64,000 nt of DNA from Plectosphaerella cucumerina (lineage: Eukaryota; Ascomycota; Sordariomycetes; Glomerellales; Plectosphaerellaceae): the NCBI GenBank assembly GCA_020746995.1, contig JAGPXD010000001.1, positions 4,092,001 through 4,156,000 of the forward strand, in the 5' to 3' direction. Every line of letters starts with the position of its first letter. Position 1 is the stretch's first letter. Below are positions 21,748-31,980 of this stretch, piece after piece. The position numbers and the translations under genes are program-made. The notes beneath the pieces are model-generated. The model was not told the DNA's origin. It searched no databases and worked only from the letters and a program-made list of their open reading frames with translations.

Positions 21748-22631
21748 ATGTTCATGGCAAGATCCGAATACGGTGAGCATCTCCAACCTGAACCTGCACG
21801 CCAGCTCGTTCCGGCTGCCTCCGTCCCCTCCTGCAGCTTGCTGACCTCTCTCTTCGTCTCCTAGACCGTGGCATCAACACCTTCTCCCCCGAAGGCCGCC
21901 TCTTCCAGGTCGAATACTCCCTCGAGGCCATCAAGCTCGGCAGCACAGCCATCGGCGTCGCCACGGCCGAGGGCGTCATCCTCGGCGTCGAAAAGCGCGT
22001 CACGTCGACCCTGCTCGAGACGTCGTCGGTCGAGAAGATTGTCGAGATTGACCGCCACATTGGCTGCGCCATGTCCGGCCTCCAGGCCGACGCCCGCTCC
22101 ATGGTCGAGCACGCCCGTGTCGAGTCGCAGTCGCACACCTTCAACTACGCCGAGCCCCTCCGCGTCGAGAGCGCCACCCAGGCCATCTGCGACCTCGCCC
22201 TGCGCTTCGGCGAGGGTGCCGACGGCGAGGAGACCATCATGTCCCGTCCCTTCGGCGTCGCCCTGCTCATCGCCGGCTATGACGAGGACGGTCCCCAGCT
22301 GTACCACGCCGAGCCCAGCGGCACATTCTACCGCTACGATGCCAAGGCCATCGGCTCCGGCTCTGAAGGCGCTCAGGCGGAACTGCAGAACGAGTACCAC
22401 AAGGTGAGCCTCCTCTCGCTCTCCTCAGGCCTTCCATCGCCGCTAACACACCTACAGTCCCTGACCATCGAGGACGCCGAGACCCTGGTGCTCAAGACCC
22501 TGAAGCAGGTTATGGAGGAGAAGCTCGACTCGAAGAACGTACAGCTGGCGAGCGTCACCAAGGACAAGGGCTTCAGGATATACACGGATGAGGAGATGGC
22601 CGCCGTTGTTGAGCGGCTGCCGGCGAACTAG
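21748..22631 (+). CDS. PUP2: 20S proteasome subunit alpha 5
   Basis: Exons 21748-21772, 21865-22403 and 22458-22631 give 245 residues. The N-terminus [20 protein letters not shown], with the [15 protein letters not shown] helix after it, is the alpha-subunit signature; the sequence agrees best with alpha 5. Alpha subunits form the outer gated rings of the 20S core and have no active-site Thr. Intron 1 (21773-21864, 92 nt) follows the first 8 codons, inside Asp9. Intron 2 (22404-22457) is 54 nt, has no in-frame stop, and would insert 18 residues if retained; its removal restores [13 protein letters not shown]. Length matches fungal orthologues. The gene is divergent from GCP2 and convergent with the Zn2Cys6 factor. 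Confidence 0.95.
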
Positions 22632-22932
22632 ATCTGACCAGAGGGGATTCGTGGAAGAGAGTGGATTCTAGACACCGCTAGCCCGCCGAAGCGACTTGCG
22701 CGTCTGCGATACGGCGGTCAACGTGTAACACTAGCATTACTCAATGCAAGGCGGATCTTGTCAGTCATGATTCGCTCAGGGCGCACTCGTTCGCGTGATA
22801 CTATTCCTGACATCTAGCCACAACAGGCCATCTTCTATTTACCGTTCAAGTCCTCATCAGCTCCCCCAAAAGGGGCCGTCATCGTCATTGCTCGTGTAGC
22901 TGCATCAACTCGCGCACGCCATCTTCGGGCGC

Positions 22933-25900
22933 TCAATTGTCTTCGATCTCCATCCTCTCCAACTCCTTTTCCACCGTGAGAAGGCCAATGGCAAACGCTG
23001 CACGCTCTGGCCGCGCCACCACCATTTTGCTGTTTCCACTCTCCAGTTCGTCCAACTTGTGCGAGATCCGCCGGTCCATGTGCCACAACGGCCTAGGGAT
23101 CTCGCGATCCAGTGCCGGGTCCCTGACATAAGGGGGCCCCTTGCCCACTGCCGCCGCCTTATTCCACCCGGCCTCGCATCCCTCGGCGATCTGCCGCGCC
23201 GATTGCCAACCCGTCAGCCGCGCCACGTCATGGAGGCGCCGAATAATCCATTGGCGCTGAACATTGTCTTGAAGCTGAGGAGAGGGTCAGCGAACCGTCA
23301 CGGTTGGCGCATAGTCATGTAAAGAGGAACTCACCTGGATGCCGCCAACGAAAAGTGGAAGACTGCACTCGACCAGTGCGGCGCCCACGAGCGTGCTAAT
23401 CTCGGTCACGTTACTGAGATCATCGCACAGTCCGGCGGTGATGCGCCCGATCTCAAGAGCGTATCGTGCCGTCTGCGACGCCTGAATACCCTGGGCAATC
23501 ATTGCTGCCGGAGGCATCATGGGATGTGTGCGGTACAGGTGGATGAGGCCCATGTAGTAGTTCATCCACACACCCGCCACGGAGAAAGTGCGGTACTGTA
23601 AGGTCGGGCCGAAGGGCGAGTCGCGGCGGTCGGCATACTCAGGGCCCAGAGGCTCAAACTCGGGTCCAAAGTTCTCGCGTAGCAGCTCAAAAGCCGCGCG
23701 GATGCCTTCCCACTCAGCCAGCGCGTTGGCCGTGTCCTGGTCAATGTTCTCCTCCTGAGGGCTGTCGGCCGGCGGCGTTGGCTCACGCGGCGGGCTGAAG
23801 CCTCGAGGCGGCCTGACCTCACCAATGTTAGTAGGCAGCATGCCGGGGAACATGGGTGGCGAGCCCCCTCCGGGAGGGGAGGGACCGCCGAACATGCCCG
23901 GAGGCATACCCGGAGGAGGACCGTTGGGTGATCCTCCGGGGGGCATAGCTCCAGGGGGTGGGCCCATGCCGGGTGGGAAACCTCCCGGGGGGAAGCCTCC
24001 GGGAGGCCCGCCACCGGGCGGCATGCCCATACCCATGCCTATCGGCGGAGCACCTGGCGGCATTTCTCCCGGGGCACCACGGCCTGGGGGACCCATCCCG
24101 GGCGGCATCCCGGCAGCCAGCCCAGGCATCCCCGTCATTCCTGGCATCATGCCGGTGGGCATTCCGGCCATCCCCGGCGGCATACCGGGTGGCATACCAG
24201 GGGGCATACCGCCCATCCCAGGTGGCATCCCCATACCCATCCCCATACCTGGAGGCATGCCTGGGGGTCCACCTGGAGGACCGCCTGGAGGACCACTTGA
24301 AGGACCACTTGAAGGACCTCCAGAGGCTCCCGGATCTCCTGGACCTCCTGGACCTCCTGGACCTCCCCGTCCCGCCGGCCCTGGCTGCCGACCTCGAGGT
24401 TGCCCTCTCCCGGCACCCGGGGGTCCTCCCATGAACCCGTACTTCTGTATCGCCTTCCTCTTCCGTGGCAGATCTTGGCCGGCGAAGCTCATGAGCCGCG
24501 ACATGACGAGCACGAGGTGGTCGTACGTCCCGTAGCTATACGGAATTCTGTCAGGTACACTTCTTTCAACAAGAACAAAAACACTCACATGGCCTCGAGG
24601 CGGCCCATGGGCGCCCTCGGCGGGCACTGGGTGCGGTGCTTGAAATCCATGCTGGCAAGCGTCAGCCGGTTGAACCCACTCACAGTGCAGAATGACCGCG
24701 GGAAGAACTCACAATGGTTTGCTGCCAGAGAGCATGCCCAGATACACGTCCATCTTGCAGTACCACCAATAAAGATCACGCAAGTGCTCGTACTGCTCAA
24801 TGTCCCTATCGGTATAATACGAGGCAGACAACGGGCCGTCGTCCTCGTACTGGACGTCGTGGCCAGCGAGGCGAGTGAGGAAGTCGACGTCAATATCGTC
24901 GAGGTCGTGGGGTAGAGTATCGCCGCCGTCGTGGCCCATGAAGAAGGGATCCATAGGGCGACTGCGTTCCTGTTCAAGGAGGGCGCGCTTGGCCCTCTTA
25001 AGGGGTATGATGTGGCGCGTCATGTTCCGGAAGGGGACCTCTTTTAGCAGCAGGCGAGCGCCGTAGAGGTGCTGGCTCCATTTTGTATGATCCGAGTTCC
25101 AGACCTCAAAGTAGGCGAGGAGAAGGATGGAGGCGATGGTGGCAGGCTGAGTACGGCGAGTATGACTCTTGACGTTGCGGGCGATGCGGCGGATGGCAAG
25201 GTGGTAGTGCTTGAGGGCGGCCGTCTCGGGCAGAGACTGGAGCTTTGAAATTTGCAGAGCGCCGATAGCCAGCATGGACTGGAGGAGAGCGGGGTGGTTG
25301 AAGGCGATGACGGGGAAGGTGTAGGTCCAGATGTTCTGGTTGGCGGCCGTAGCGCTGCCAGCCAGTGGCCTGTCGTTGTGGTCGAAGGGGTGGCGCTCGT
25401 ACAGGGACATGCTGGGCCCAGTGACCTGAACAAAGTGCCAGAAGAGGGCGGCGACCCTGCTGTCATTGAGGGGTGAGTTTGTCGAGTTGGGGATGTACGA
25501 AGTGAGGATATCGTGGTGGGCGAACGTCGAGAAGGTGCGCACGTGGGTGCCGACGCCCTCGAGGAGCCCATCGCGGCGGCTCTGGACAAGGGTGCCGTAG
25601 GCGCTTTCGCGGCCGGCGCCGCCGTACTCGTCGTCGGACTCGCCCATGGACGTGTCGTTTTCTGACAGGTACTCGAACTCGTGCTCGATGTCGTCGGCGG
25701 CGAGCTGGCCCCGGGTGGGATTGGCAAGCTGGACCTCGGCAGGGACCGAATCGACAACCACAGCATGAGGCCGGTGCTGGGGGGCGGCGGGCTGCGTAAT
25801 GTGCTGCTGCTGGTGGTGTTGCTGGTGCTGGTGTTGGGGCCTGTTGTCAAAGACACCCTGGTCGCTAGTCGGGGAGACGAGGAAGTTCTGGGCGGGACCG

Positions 25901-26608
25901 TGGCCACCGAAGGCCTGGGTCGGCGAGGGCCCGGCGGAGGAGGCCGAGGGTGGTGTGTAGTCGTACTGTCCGGCCTGACTGAAGGCATAGGCGGACTGGC
26001 CGCCGGCAGACGAGGGCTGATCTGCATACGGCTGGCCGTAAGGCTGGGCGTGGAAAGTGGTCTGGAATGCCCCGTTGGATGGCGGCTTGGGGGCTATGGT
26101 GGCCAGAGACGGGACGTGAGACGATGGTCTTGGCTGGTGTTGCTGCTGATGTTGGTGCTGCTGCAGAGGAGCGGGCACAAAAGGCCGCGGAGGGGCCTCT
26201 GGGGGGAAGCTGACGGGACCGTAGCTGCCGCCATGGTATGCGCCGATGGGTTCCTTGAAGATAACGCGTTGGTTGTAGCCCTCGCAGTTACGTTTAGACT
26301 TGATGCAGTTGCTACAGACGGGCCTCCCCTCGTCACATTTGATGCGGCGCTTGCGACAGGCTTTTGGCGGTGGATGCCGGTCAGTTCTGAATCACGGGGA
26401 GGAGATGGAGTCAGGGGCAACAGATGGGAAGAGGACACTCACTGAGGCAACCGGTTTTCGTTCTCTTGCGAACGGGCTGCTTGTTTCGGTTCGCCTCGTC
26501 ATCGCCGCCGCCGCCGTTCAAGTTGCCGGCGTCCCGGTCTCCGTCGAGGGAAGACGCCGAGATGGGCTGAGACTCGGACGTCTCGGGCGCCACCTGGTCG
26601 GATCCCAT
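22933..26608 (-). CDS. Zn(2)Cys(6) transcription factor with Pro-Gly-Met-rich insert
   Basis: Exons 26608-26443, 26360-24713, 24651-24589, 24547-23335 and 23274-22933 join in frame to give 1143 residues. The DNA-binding cluster has the six cysteines C54, C57, C64, C71, C74 and C81 with spacing CX2CX6CX6CX2CX6C, split by intron 1 after GCL. Gln/His-rich tracts follow (about 105-250), then an acidic segment and a fungal-specific regulatory domain (SRVAALFWHFVQVTGPSMSL; HPALLQSMLAIGALQIS; LLLAYFEVWNSDHTKWSQHL). Around 664-862 this is interrupted by about 200 residues of PPGM/GMPPG-type sequence. The regulatory domain then resumes (EWEGIRAAFELLRENFGPEF..). Intron 3 (24548-24588) is only 41 nt. 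The last intron (23275-23334) uses acceptor CTCAG. The target pathway is unknown. A long out-of-frame upstream ORF overlaps the start. Confidence 0.85.
23845..24430. repeat. Degenerate GGN-CCN-ATG coding repeat
   Basis: About 585 bp of imperfect 9-15 nt units, mostly variants of GGCGGCATACC / GGTGGCATCCC on the plus strand, encode Pro-Gly-Met-rich protein on the minus strand within the Zn2Cys6 factor. Near 24270-24370 the units change to GGACCTCC/GGACCACTTGAA, reading GGPGGPG and SSGPSSGP. Such arrays commonly vary in length between strains. Confidence 0.8.
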
Positions 26609-28038
26609 CCCAGGCGTAAGGAGCAGTCTGGTAGAGAGGATAGGTGATGGTTGAGGGGCGCTGCTGATGCGCGTCTACATGTCCTCGCCCGGGCCGCGGG
26701 GAGGTGAAGAACGGAGGGCCAAGGCCTAGCCTGGATGGAGACGTGAGGTTGATAAGCACTGGAGAAGCGATGGGTCGGTGTGATTGAGGGCCGATGCCGA
26801 CAGCTAGGCGCGCCGGAGTGACAGGCTTCGAAGAGGCGAGAAGACTAAATCGAAGGCCGGAGAGACTCTGATCGACGGCAGGTGGCGCGCGAGGATGGGA
26901 CAGGACGGACAGAAAGACAGGCCGCGCTGGTTCAGGGACGAATGCTTGTGAGATATAGACCACTCAAGGAGGCGACTGAAACATGACGGTGTAACGGGGC
27001 GACGCGCTGCGCTGTGATGGAGGAGTGACTGGAGTCGAGAGGAAGAGAAGTTCAGGTAGCTTCGTGTGGTCGGTCGGCCGTCTGTTCGTTCAGAGAGTGA
27101 ACCCGTGGCGATGGACGTGGACGAGGACCCGCCGTTCCTGTTCCTGGAGATGAGGGAACAGATGTCCCCTGGTCGATGCGAGCAATTACCGGTCCAGCAG
27201 TCTTTGGGGAGGGCAAAGGAGGAGACGTCGGCGGGCGGGAGGGGGTGATCTGTGCTGGAAAAGTAAGGTACAGGGAAGTACAGTACGACCAGATCAAATC
27301 AAGTACAGCCTAGGACACGCGAGGCGTAGATTCTCCTCTCTGGATGCCGAAGGACCAGGGGGCAAAGTGCATGGTGCAGTTGCAGGGTTCAGGGAGCAGG
27401 GGAGGAGCGGAGGGGCCAGAGAGGGGGTTTACTTCGATGGGAGGAGACGGTCGGGGGTGAGGTTGAGGGGGAAGGTGCGAAGCAGTTTGGTGCATGCAGC
27501 ATAATGTCGAGGGACAAGGGGGTACTTGCAGACAGGTCCTTGTCTTCGTCTTGCACACGTGGAAAGAGCGACCCTAGGTTTCACGATGCCTCGCCCCTGC
27601 TGTTTGCGGACATTCGGACTGAAGATGATGTCGACGACGACGCGGTCTCGATCACAGACAAGAAAGAAACACGGCCGTGGACTTGCAGAACTGACCTCCG
27701 CGGGTCGTGGCTGTGGCTGACCTGACAGATGGATGGGGACGGACGGCCTGGCCAACCCCCCGGGCTCTTTGTGCCTGGCCACATGGGGTTTAGGAGCTCG
27801 TCCCTGGTACTCGAAGCCTTGCTGCTTTAGTTCAAGTTCGACCGTGCTTGCCTTCCTTAGGCACCTTAGCGTCGGGGCATACGAGACATGTGCAAGCACA
27901 ACCTGACGGAGCAGCACAATTTCACCGTATGTAAGCCCTCCGGGATGCTTATGTAATAGGGAGATGAACCGTTTCCCGAGATGTGAACGAATACTTTCCC
28001 ATTTCCTACTCGATGTAACTCTAGTCTTCTTCTACCTC
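26609..28038. other. Intergenic, 1.4 kb; probable long leader of the Zn2Cys6 gene
   Basis: No supported gene. A 154-codon minus-strand ORF (26963-26499) overlaps the transcription factor start in another frame. An AGGCACCTTAG word at 27859-27869 recurs at 62822. The side next to 28038 is the 3' flank of the SDR gene. Confidence 0.4.
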
Positions 28039-29043
28039 CTAATCCTCCTCCGGCAGCCCGACAAGCTTCAGCGAGTCCTTCCACAACCTCTTGGCCTCGT
28101 TAACATCATAGGCCCACGGCGCGTAACCAGGCGCGATGACCTTGTCGTCGCCCTCGGTGTAGGGCTTGGCCACGTCGCAGTCGACGAGGTATTTGCCGCC
28201 TGTGTGCTCCCAAGCCTTGCCGACGGCCGCCAGCACCGACGTCGCCGCGCCCTGCTCGACGCTCTTCATCGTCGGGTACAGGAACTCCATGCCCTTGAAC
28301 GCGTCGGGCGGCATGTGCCGGGTAAGCCCCGTCGAAATGAGGCCCGGGTGAAGGCTCGTGGCGTGGAGGTGGGAGGCCCCGTGGCGCCGCTCGATCTCGT
28401 TGGCGAAGTAGATGTTGGCCGTCTTGGATTGCCCGTAGGCCACGACCGGCTCGTAGCCACCCTTCTGGAAGTTGTAGTTGTCCGAGTCGTTCAGCCCGTG
28501 GACGTTGTGGGATGACGAGGCGAGGCTGACGACGCGCGAGGGCCTGTCAGCCGAGGCGGCGGCGAGGAGGGCAGGTTCCAGGAGCTTGTAGAAGAGGAAG
28601 TGTGAGAGGTGGTTTGTGCCAAACTGCAGCTCGTGGCCATCAGCCGTCAGGCGGAGGTCGGGGATATTCATAATGCCGGCATTGTTGACTAGGAGGTGGA
28701 TCTTGGACGTCTTGGCGAGGATAGCGGCGGCAGCAGTGCGCACCGACTCGAGGGATGCCTGGTCCATCTCGAAGATCTCCAGCTTGGCCGACGGATCAAC
28801 GACGACACTAACAAGAGCGGCACGAGCCTTGGCCACGTCGCGGGCCGTGACGAACAGTGTCGCGCCGGTGGTTGCGAGGACGCGGGCCGTCTCGATGCCG
28901 ATGCCGGACGAGGTGCCGGTGATGACGATAACCTCTCCCTTGAGGGTACCCTCGGCGCCCTCATCCTTGATGATGTCCTGGGCCGTCGGGCGTGCGTCGC
29001 CTGGGCCCTGGGGAGAGGCGTGAACTTCAGCGTAGCGAGACAT
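28039..29043 (-). CDS. Short-chain dehydrogenase/reductase
   Basis: An intronless frame of 334 residues. The NAD(P)-binding TGTSSGIG motif follows VIVITG near residue 40, the NNAG motif is present (LLVNNAGIMN), the catalytic Ser lies in VVSLASSSHN, and the YxxxK pair is YGQSKTAN. LHPGLISTGL follows as in SDRs. The pattern is closest to the retinol-dehydrogenase / WW-domain-oxidoreductase-like group common in fungi. No signal peptide or membrane anchor is obvious, so the enzyme is probably cytosolic. The substrate cannot be told. The next gene on the same strand is the bZIP-like factor about 0.8 kb away. Confidence 0.88.
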   Translation of the reverse strand: MSRYAEVHASPQGPGDARPTAQDIIKDEGAEGTLKGEVIVITGTSSGIGIETARVLATTGATLFVTARDVAKARAALVSVVVDPSAKLEIFEMDQASLESVRTAAAAILAKTSKIHLLVNNAGIMNIPDLRLTADGHELQFGTNHLSHFLFYKLLEPALLAAASADRPSRVVSLASSSHNVHGLNDSDNYNFQKGGYEPVVAYGQSKTANIYFANEIERRHGASHLHATSLHPGLISTGLTRHMPPDAFKGMEFLYPTMKSVEQGAATSVLAAVGKAWEHTGGKYLVDCDVAKPYTEGDDKVIAPGYAPWAYDVNEAKRLWKDSLKLVGLPEED

Positions 29044-29849
29044 GATGGTGGGGTCTAGAGTGATCGAATGATATGGATAGGTAGTAGGTTCTGGTTTGAA
29101 GGCAAGTAGTTGGTAGAGGGAGAAATGGTGCGATGCGAGGTTGGATGCCGACTCGGGAATCTGGGAAGAAGCTCGAGGAGAGCCTCACTTATGTAGTCGG
29201 CGCTCCCATCTCGTATGGAACCATTAGGAGCTGAGACTTACAAATCACCAGAAGGACAAATTTGAAAATGTTCGGAGATGGCCCAACTCACCAACAAACT
29301 CCGCCTCTTCATGCAGACTGGACGGGTCCGGATCAGTGCCGTGTGGTGTTTTCGTTCTCTGTCAGTTTCACCGCCGGGACCTGTCTTGGCGCGGGGATGA
29401 CATTTACGCCCATTGTGGGATAGCGGTTGCCGGCCTTCCCGCCGCTCCGCGTCCGGCAGTCCAGGGGCCTCCAGACTGAAGTCACCGTCCAGGATGCCGA
29501 GCTGGGACCCTTCTGGCCTCCACTGTTCTGGGTGCGGCTCAGTGCAGTGCATTGCGACTGCTCTTATCGTAACGTGGCCCGCAATTTGATGTGATGACAT
29601 TTTACCCTTCTCCAAGCTTGCAGCAAAGGCCATCGGCCCAGCCAGATGCAACCTTCGAGTCAACAGGAAGTATCAGATTCCCACCCCTTGTTTTCGCCCA
29701 CTGGCACATAAGTTCAAAGCCGGGGGGCAACTAAACAGTCCCAACTGCAAAAGTTGTACCTTGTTTTCAATGTCATAAACTCAGCATACATTCGTGATGG
29801 AAGGCTGTGAAGCTATCGCCAGAGTCCTTTTCGATGAGCAACCCCCTGA
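29044..29849. other. Intergenic, 0.8 kb
   Basis: SDR promoter side and 3' flank of the bZIP-like gene. It holds a 141-codon minus-strand ORF (29238-29663) with no domain, judged random. Confidence 0.4.
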
Positions 29850-30892
29850 TCATGGAAGACAAATAGGATCCTCTCCTCTCTTCATCCTCCATCGGTTAGT
29901 AGCCGCAAGGAGATCGTAGCACCCAGCAACAGCCCACGACCACTTTGCCAAAAAGCCCGGGGTGGCCTCCCAGCTCCCTATATCATGCGGCTCGCCCCAA
30001 ACGACCAGCCCCTTTCGCCCCGTCGTGACCTCGTCATCAACACCTTCATCACTATCACCGCCTCTCGAGCCTCTCTTTGGCTTCGGGTTAGAAACGGTGA
30101 TGGCCACGGGCGTCCCCTGCTGTTTTTGCGCCCGTGTGGGTATCATGAACTCGCCAATGAGATCCTGCAGTAGCTCCCAATGGTCGAAGCTCCCATCCCG
30201 CCTGATGAGATTATCTCGGACACCAGGGAATGGAAAGAGGTTGATCCAGAAGGAATGTAGCGTTGTCTGCTGCAGGTACGTCGGGAACAAAGACGCGGGG
30301 ATGTTGGGGTTCAGCGGGTAGACGGAAGTATCGTCGCGGTAGGGCCCACCGATAGGGCAGCTGCTCAGGGACGCGGGGGTCCCGGTCTTGGCGGCCCAGC
30401 CCGTGAGGAGGGTGTTGAGGGTGCGCTTGTTGGCGACAAAGGCGCGGAAGACGTTGTACTGCACCAGATGGAGGAGGTGGTCGGTCGACAGGGGGAAGAC
30501 GAGGGTAGGGGGTGACAGGGGCACCTCGTCGGCGTACGACACCACCACGGCTGAGGAGCTTGAGGGGAGCTCGTCAGCTTCGTCGAGACGCCACCGCGCG
30601 ACCTGGAACGGGCGGGATGTCTGGCCAGATCCCGCTGCCTCTTTCTCTGCCTTGTTCCGCAGTCCTGGGGTACTTGTGAGTTGAGCTCGCCGGGCCGGGG
30701 CGGGGACAGGCTGGAAGAAAGGGGCAACCCACGATGAGCTCTCTGGTTCTTCCGGTTCTGCATCTTCCTGCGATGCTTGCTGACTCTGGCCCTAGCCTCG
30801 GCCTCCGCCTCGGCGTCGACTTCGGTCCGGGGTGGACAATCGCCGCCGACCCTGCGCGGAGGCGGCGGAAGCAGTGTGAGGGTACGCTCCAT
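29850..30892 (-). CDS. bZIP-type basic-region protein with DUF3425-like C-terminus
   Basis: Exons 30892-30733 and 30664-29850 give 324 residues. The basic region is SKHRRKMQNRKNQRAHRLRNK (residues 39-58 core), with the intron (30665-30732, GTGGGT..CCCAG) inside an Arg codon of this region, a common position in fungal bZIP genes. After it there is no clear Leu heptad series. The C-terminal 230 residues have features of DUF3425 proteins: HLLHLVQYNVFRAFVANKRT, a block around PTYLQQTTLHSFWINLFPFP with RDNLIRR, and a late VVWGEPHDIGSWEATPGFL. The role is probably a nuclear regulator. It is divergent from the NTF2-like gene, which it might control; that link is inference. I chose the first ATG of the frame. 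Confidence 0.78.
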
Positions 30893-31524
30893 CGTGGCTT
30901 CTCGATTATCAAGCAATCAGATGGTCATTAATGAACTCCAGGGAGAGAATGAAAGAAGACAGATACACGCCCACCTCTGCGGCGAGGGCGCATGTAAAAC
31001 ATCCTGACTTCGAGCTAGGCGAAAGGGGAGACTCTGTCATCAGGCGGGGCTGAGATGTCGAGATCTATGCCGCGAGCCCGTCGCAGAGACTCCGAGTCCG
31101 GGTCTGCCGTGGCGCTAGTGATCCTCGGCGCTGGGGAAGCATGCTAGGCTCAAAGGGGAGAAAATGTCATCACGCGAGTCAGGTTGTGTTCCCGGCAAGA
31201 ATCACAGCCCGAGCCAAATAGCCCCGGCTTGTAGAGCATCATGCAGAAGGACGGTCTTTAGGTTGCGGACCTCTGCTATCGCCGGAATGGTGACAAAAGA
31301 CCGTCGGAGTCGGAGAGCGACGAGCCCGCAGGTGGTGATGATGAGGACATTGGTTGGTAATGGTGTCGTTTCGGATGGGATATAAATTTGAGGCTGGTCA
31401 GCAAAGAAAGGAGCATATCTATATCATCTCAAGCCAAGCCAAGCAACCTGACTGTACATTATTGCTTTCACAGTAAAACCCTCGACAACTCCCTCAAATT
31501 AGAAACACCCACCCATCGACCATC
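30893..31524. promoter_or_regulatory. Divergent promoter region, bZIP-like / NTF2-like
   Basis: A 632-bp region between divergent starts. It contains a good TATA box for the plus-strand gene at 31381-31387 and no gene. Confidence 0.5.
31381..31387 (+). promoter_or_regulatory. TATA box of the NTF2-like gene
   Basis: TATAAAT lies 138 bp before the ATG at 31525, leaving room for a leader of roughly 110 nt. Few other genes in the window have so clear a TATA element, which may point to regulated expression. Confidence 0.5.
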
Positions 31525-31980
31525 ATGGCCTCTTCCACACTCAGACAGCGCATCGAGACGACAACCCGGAGCTTCCTGGCCACATTCGAAGATGGCTCTG
31601 CTGAGGGCGACGCCGCCGTTATCAACCGCGATGTCACGCCAGACTGCAAGCGATACCTACTCCCGGCTTCAGTGCCCCGCGCCTTCAACTTGCCTGAGGA
31701 CTTCTCCTTCGACACCAATGCCTTCCAAGGTGCCTTTGAGAAGGATCTCCAGGTGCTGAAGTTCAAGAGCAACGTCATTTTCAACCTCGTCATCGACACG
31801 GAAGCCCTCCGGGCCGCCTTCACTTCCCTCGCAGTGGTGGAGGTTACCGCCACGGGGGAAACCTACCCTGTGGAGCAATCATGGTACCTGTACTTCACAG
31901 ACGATGGGTCCAAGGTCAACAAGGTGATTGAGTTCTGTGATAAGGACGCCCTTTTGAAGATGGCAGCCGCATCTGCATAG
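31525..31980 (+). CDS. Small NTF2/SnoaL-like fold protein
   Basis: An intronless 151-residue frame. Length, an N-terminal helix (LRQRIETTTRSFLATFEDG), a central amphipathic region and C-terminal strands ending SWYLYFTDDGSKVNKVIEFCD fit the NTF2-like cone-shaped fold. Fungal relatives are often small proteins of unknown function near metabolic gene clusters; some related proteins are isomerases or cyclases. No catalytic residues can be assigned. It lies next to a bZIP-like regulator and close to an SDR. Confidence 0.72.
   Translation: MASSTLRQRIETTTRSFLATFEDGSAEGDAAVINRDVTPDCKRYLLPASVPRAFNLPEDFSFDTNAFQGAFEKDLQVLKFKSNVIFNLVIDTEALRAAFTSLAVVEVTATGETYPVEQSWYLYFTDDGSKVNKVIEFCDKDALLKMAAASA

Noticed and set aside
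23825..24535. 236-codon plus-strand Gly/Pro/Ile-rich ORF
   Set aside because: It is the complement of the Pro-Gly-Met repeat in the Zn2Cys6 gene; the minus strand has the domains and matching splice sites.
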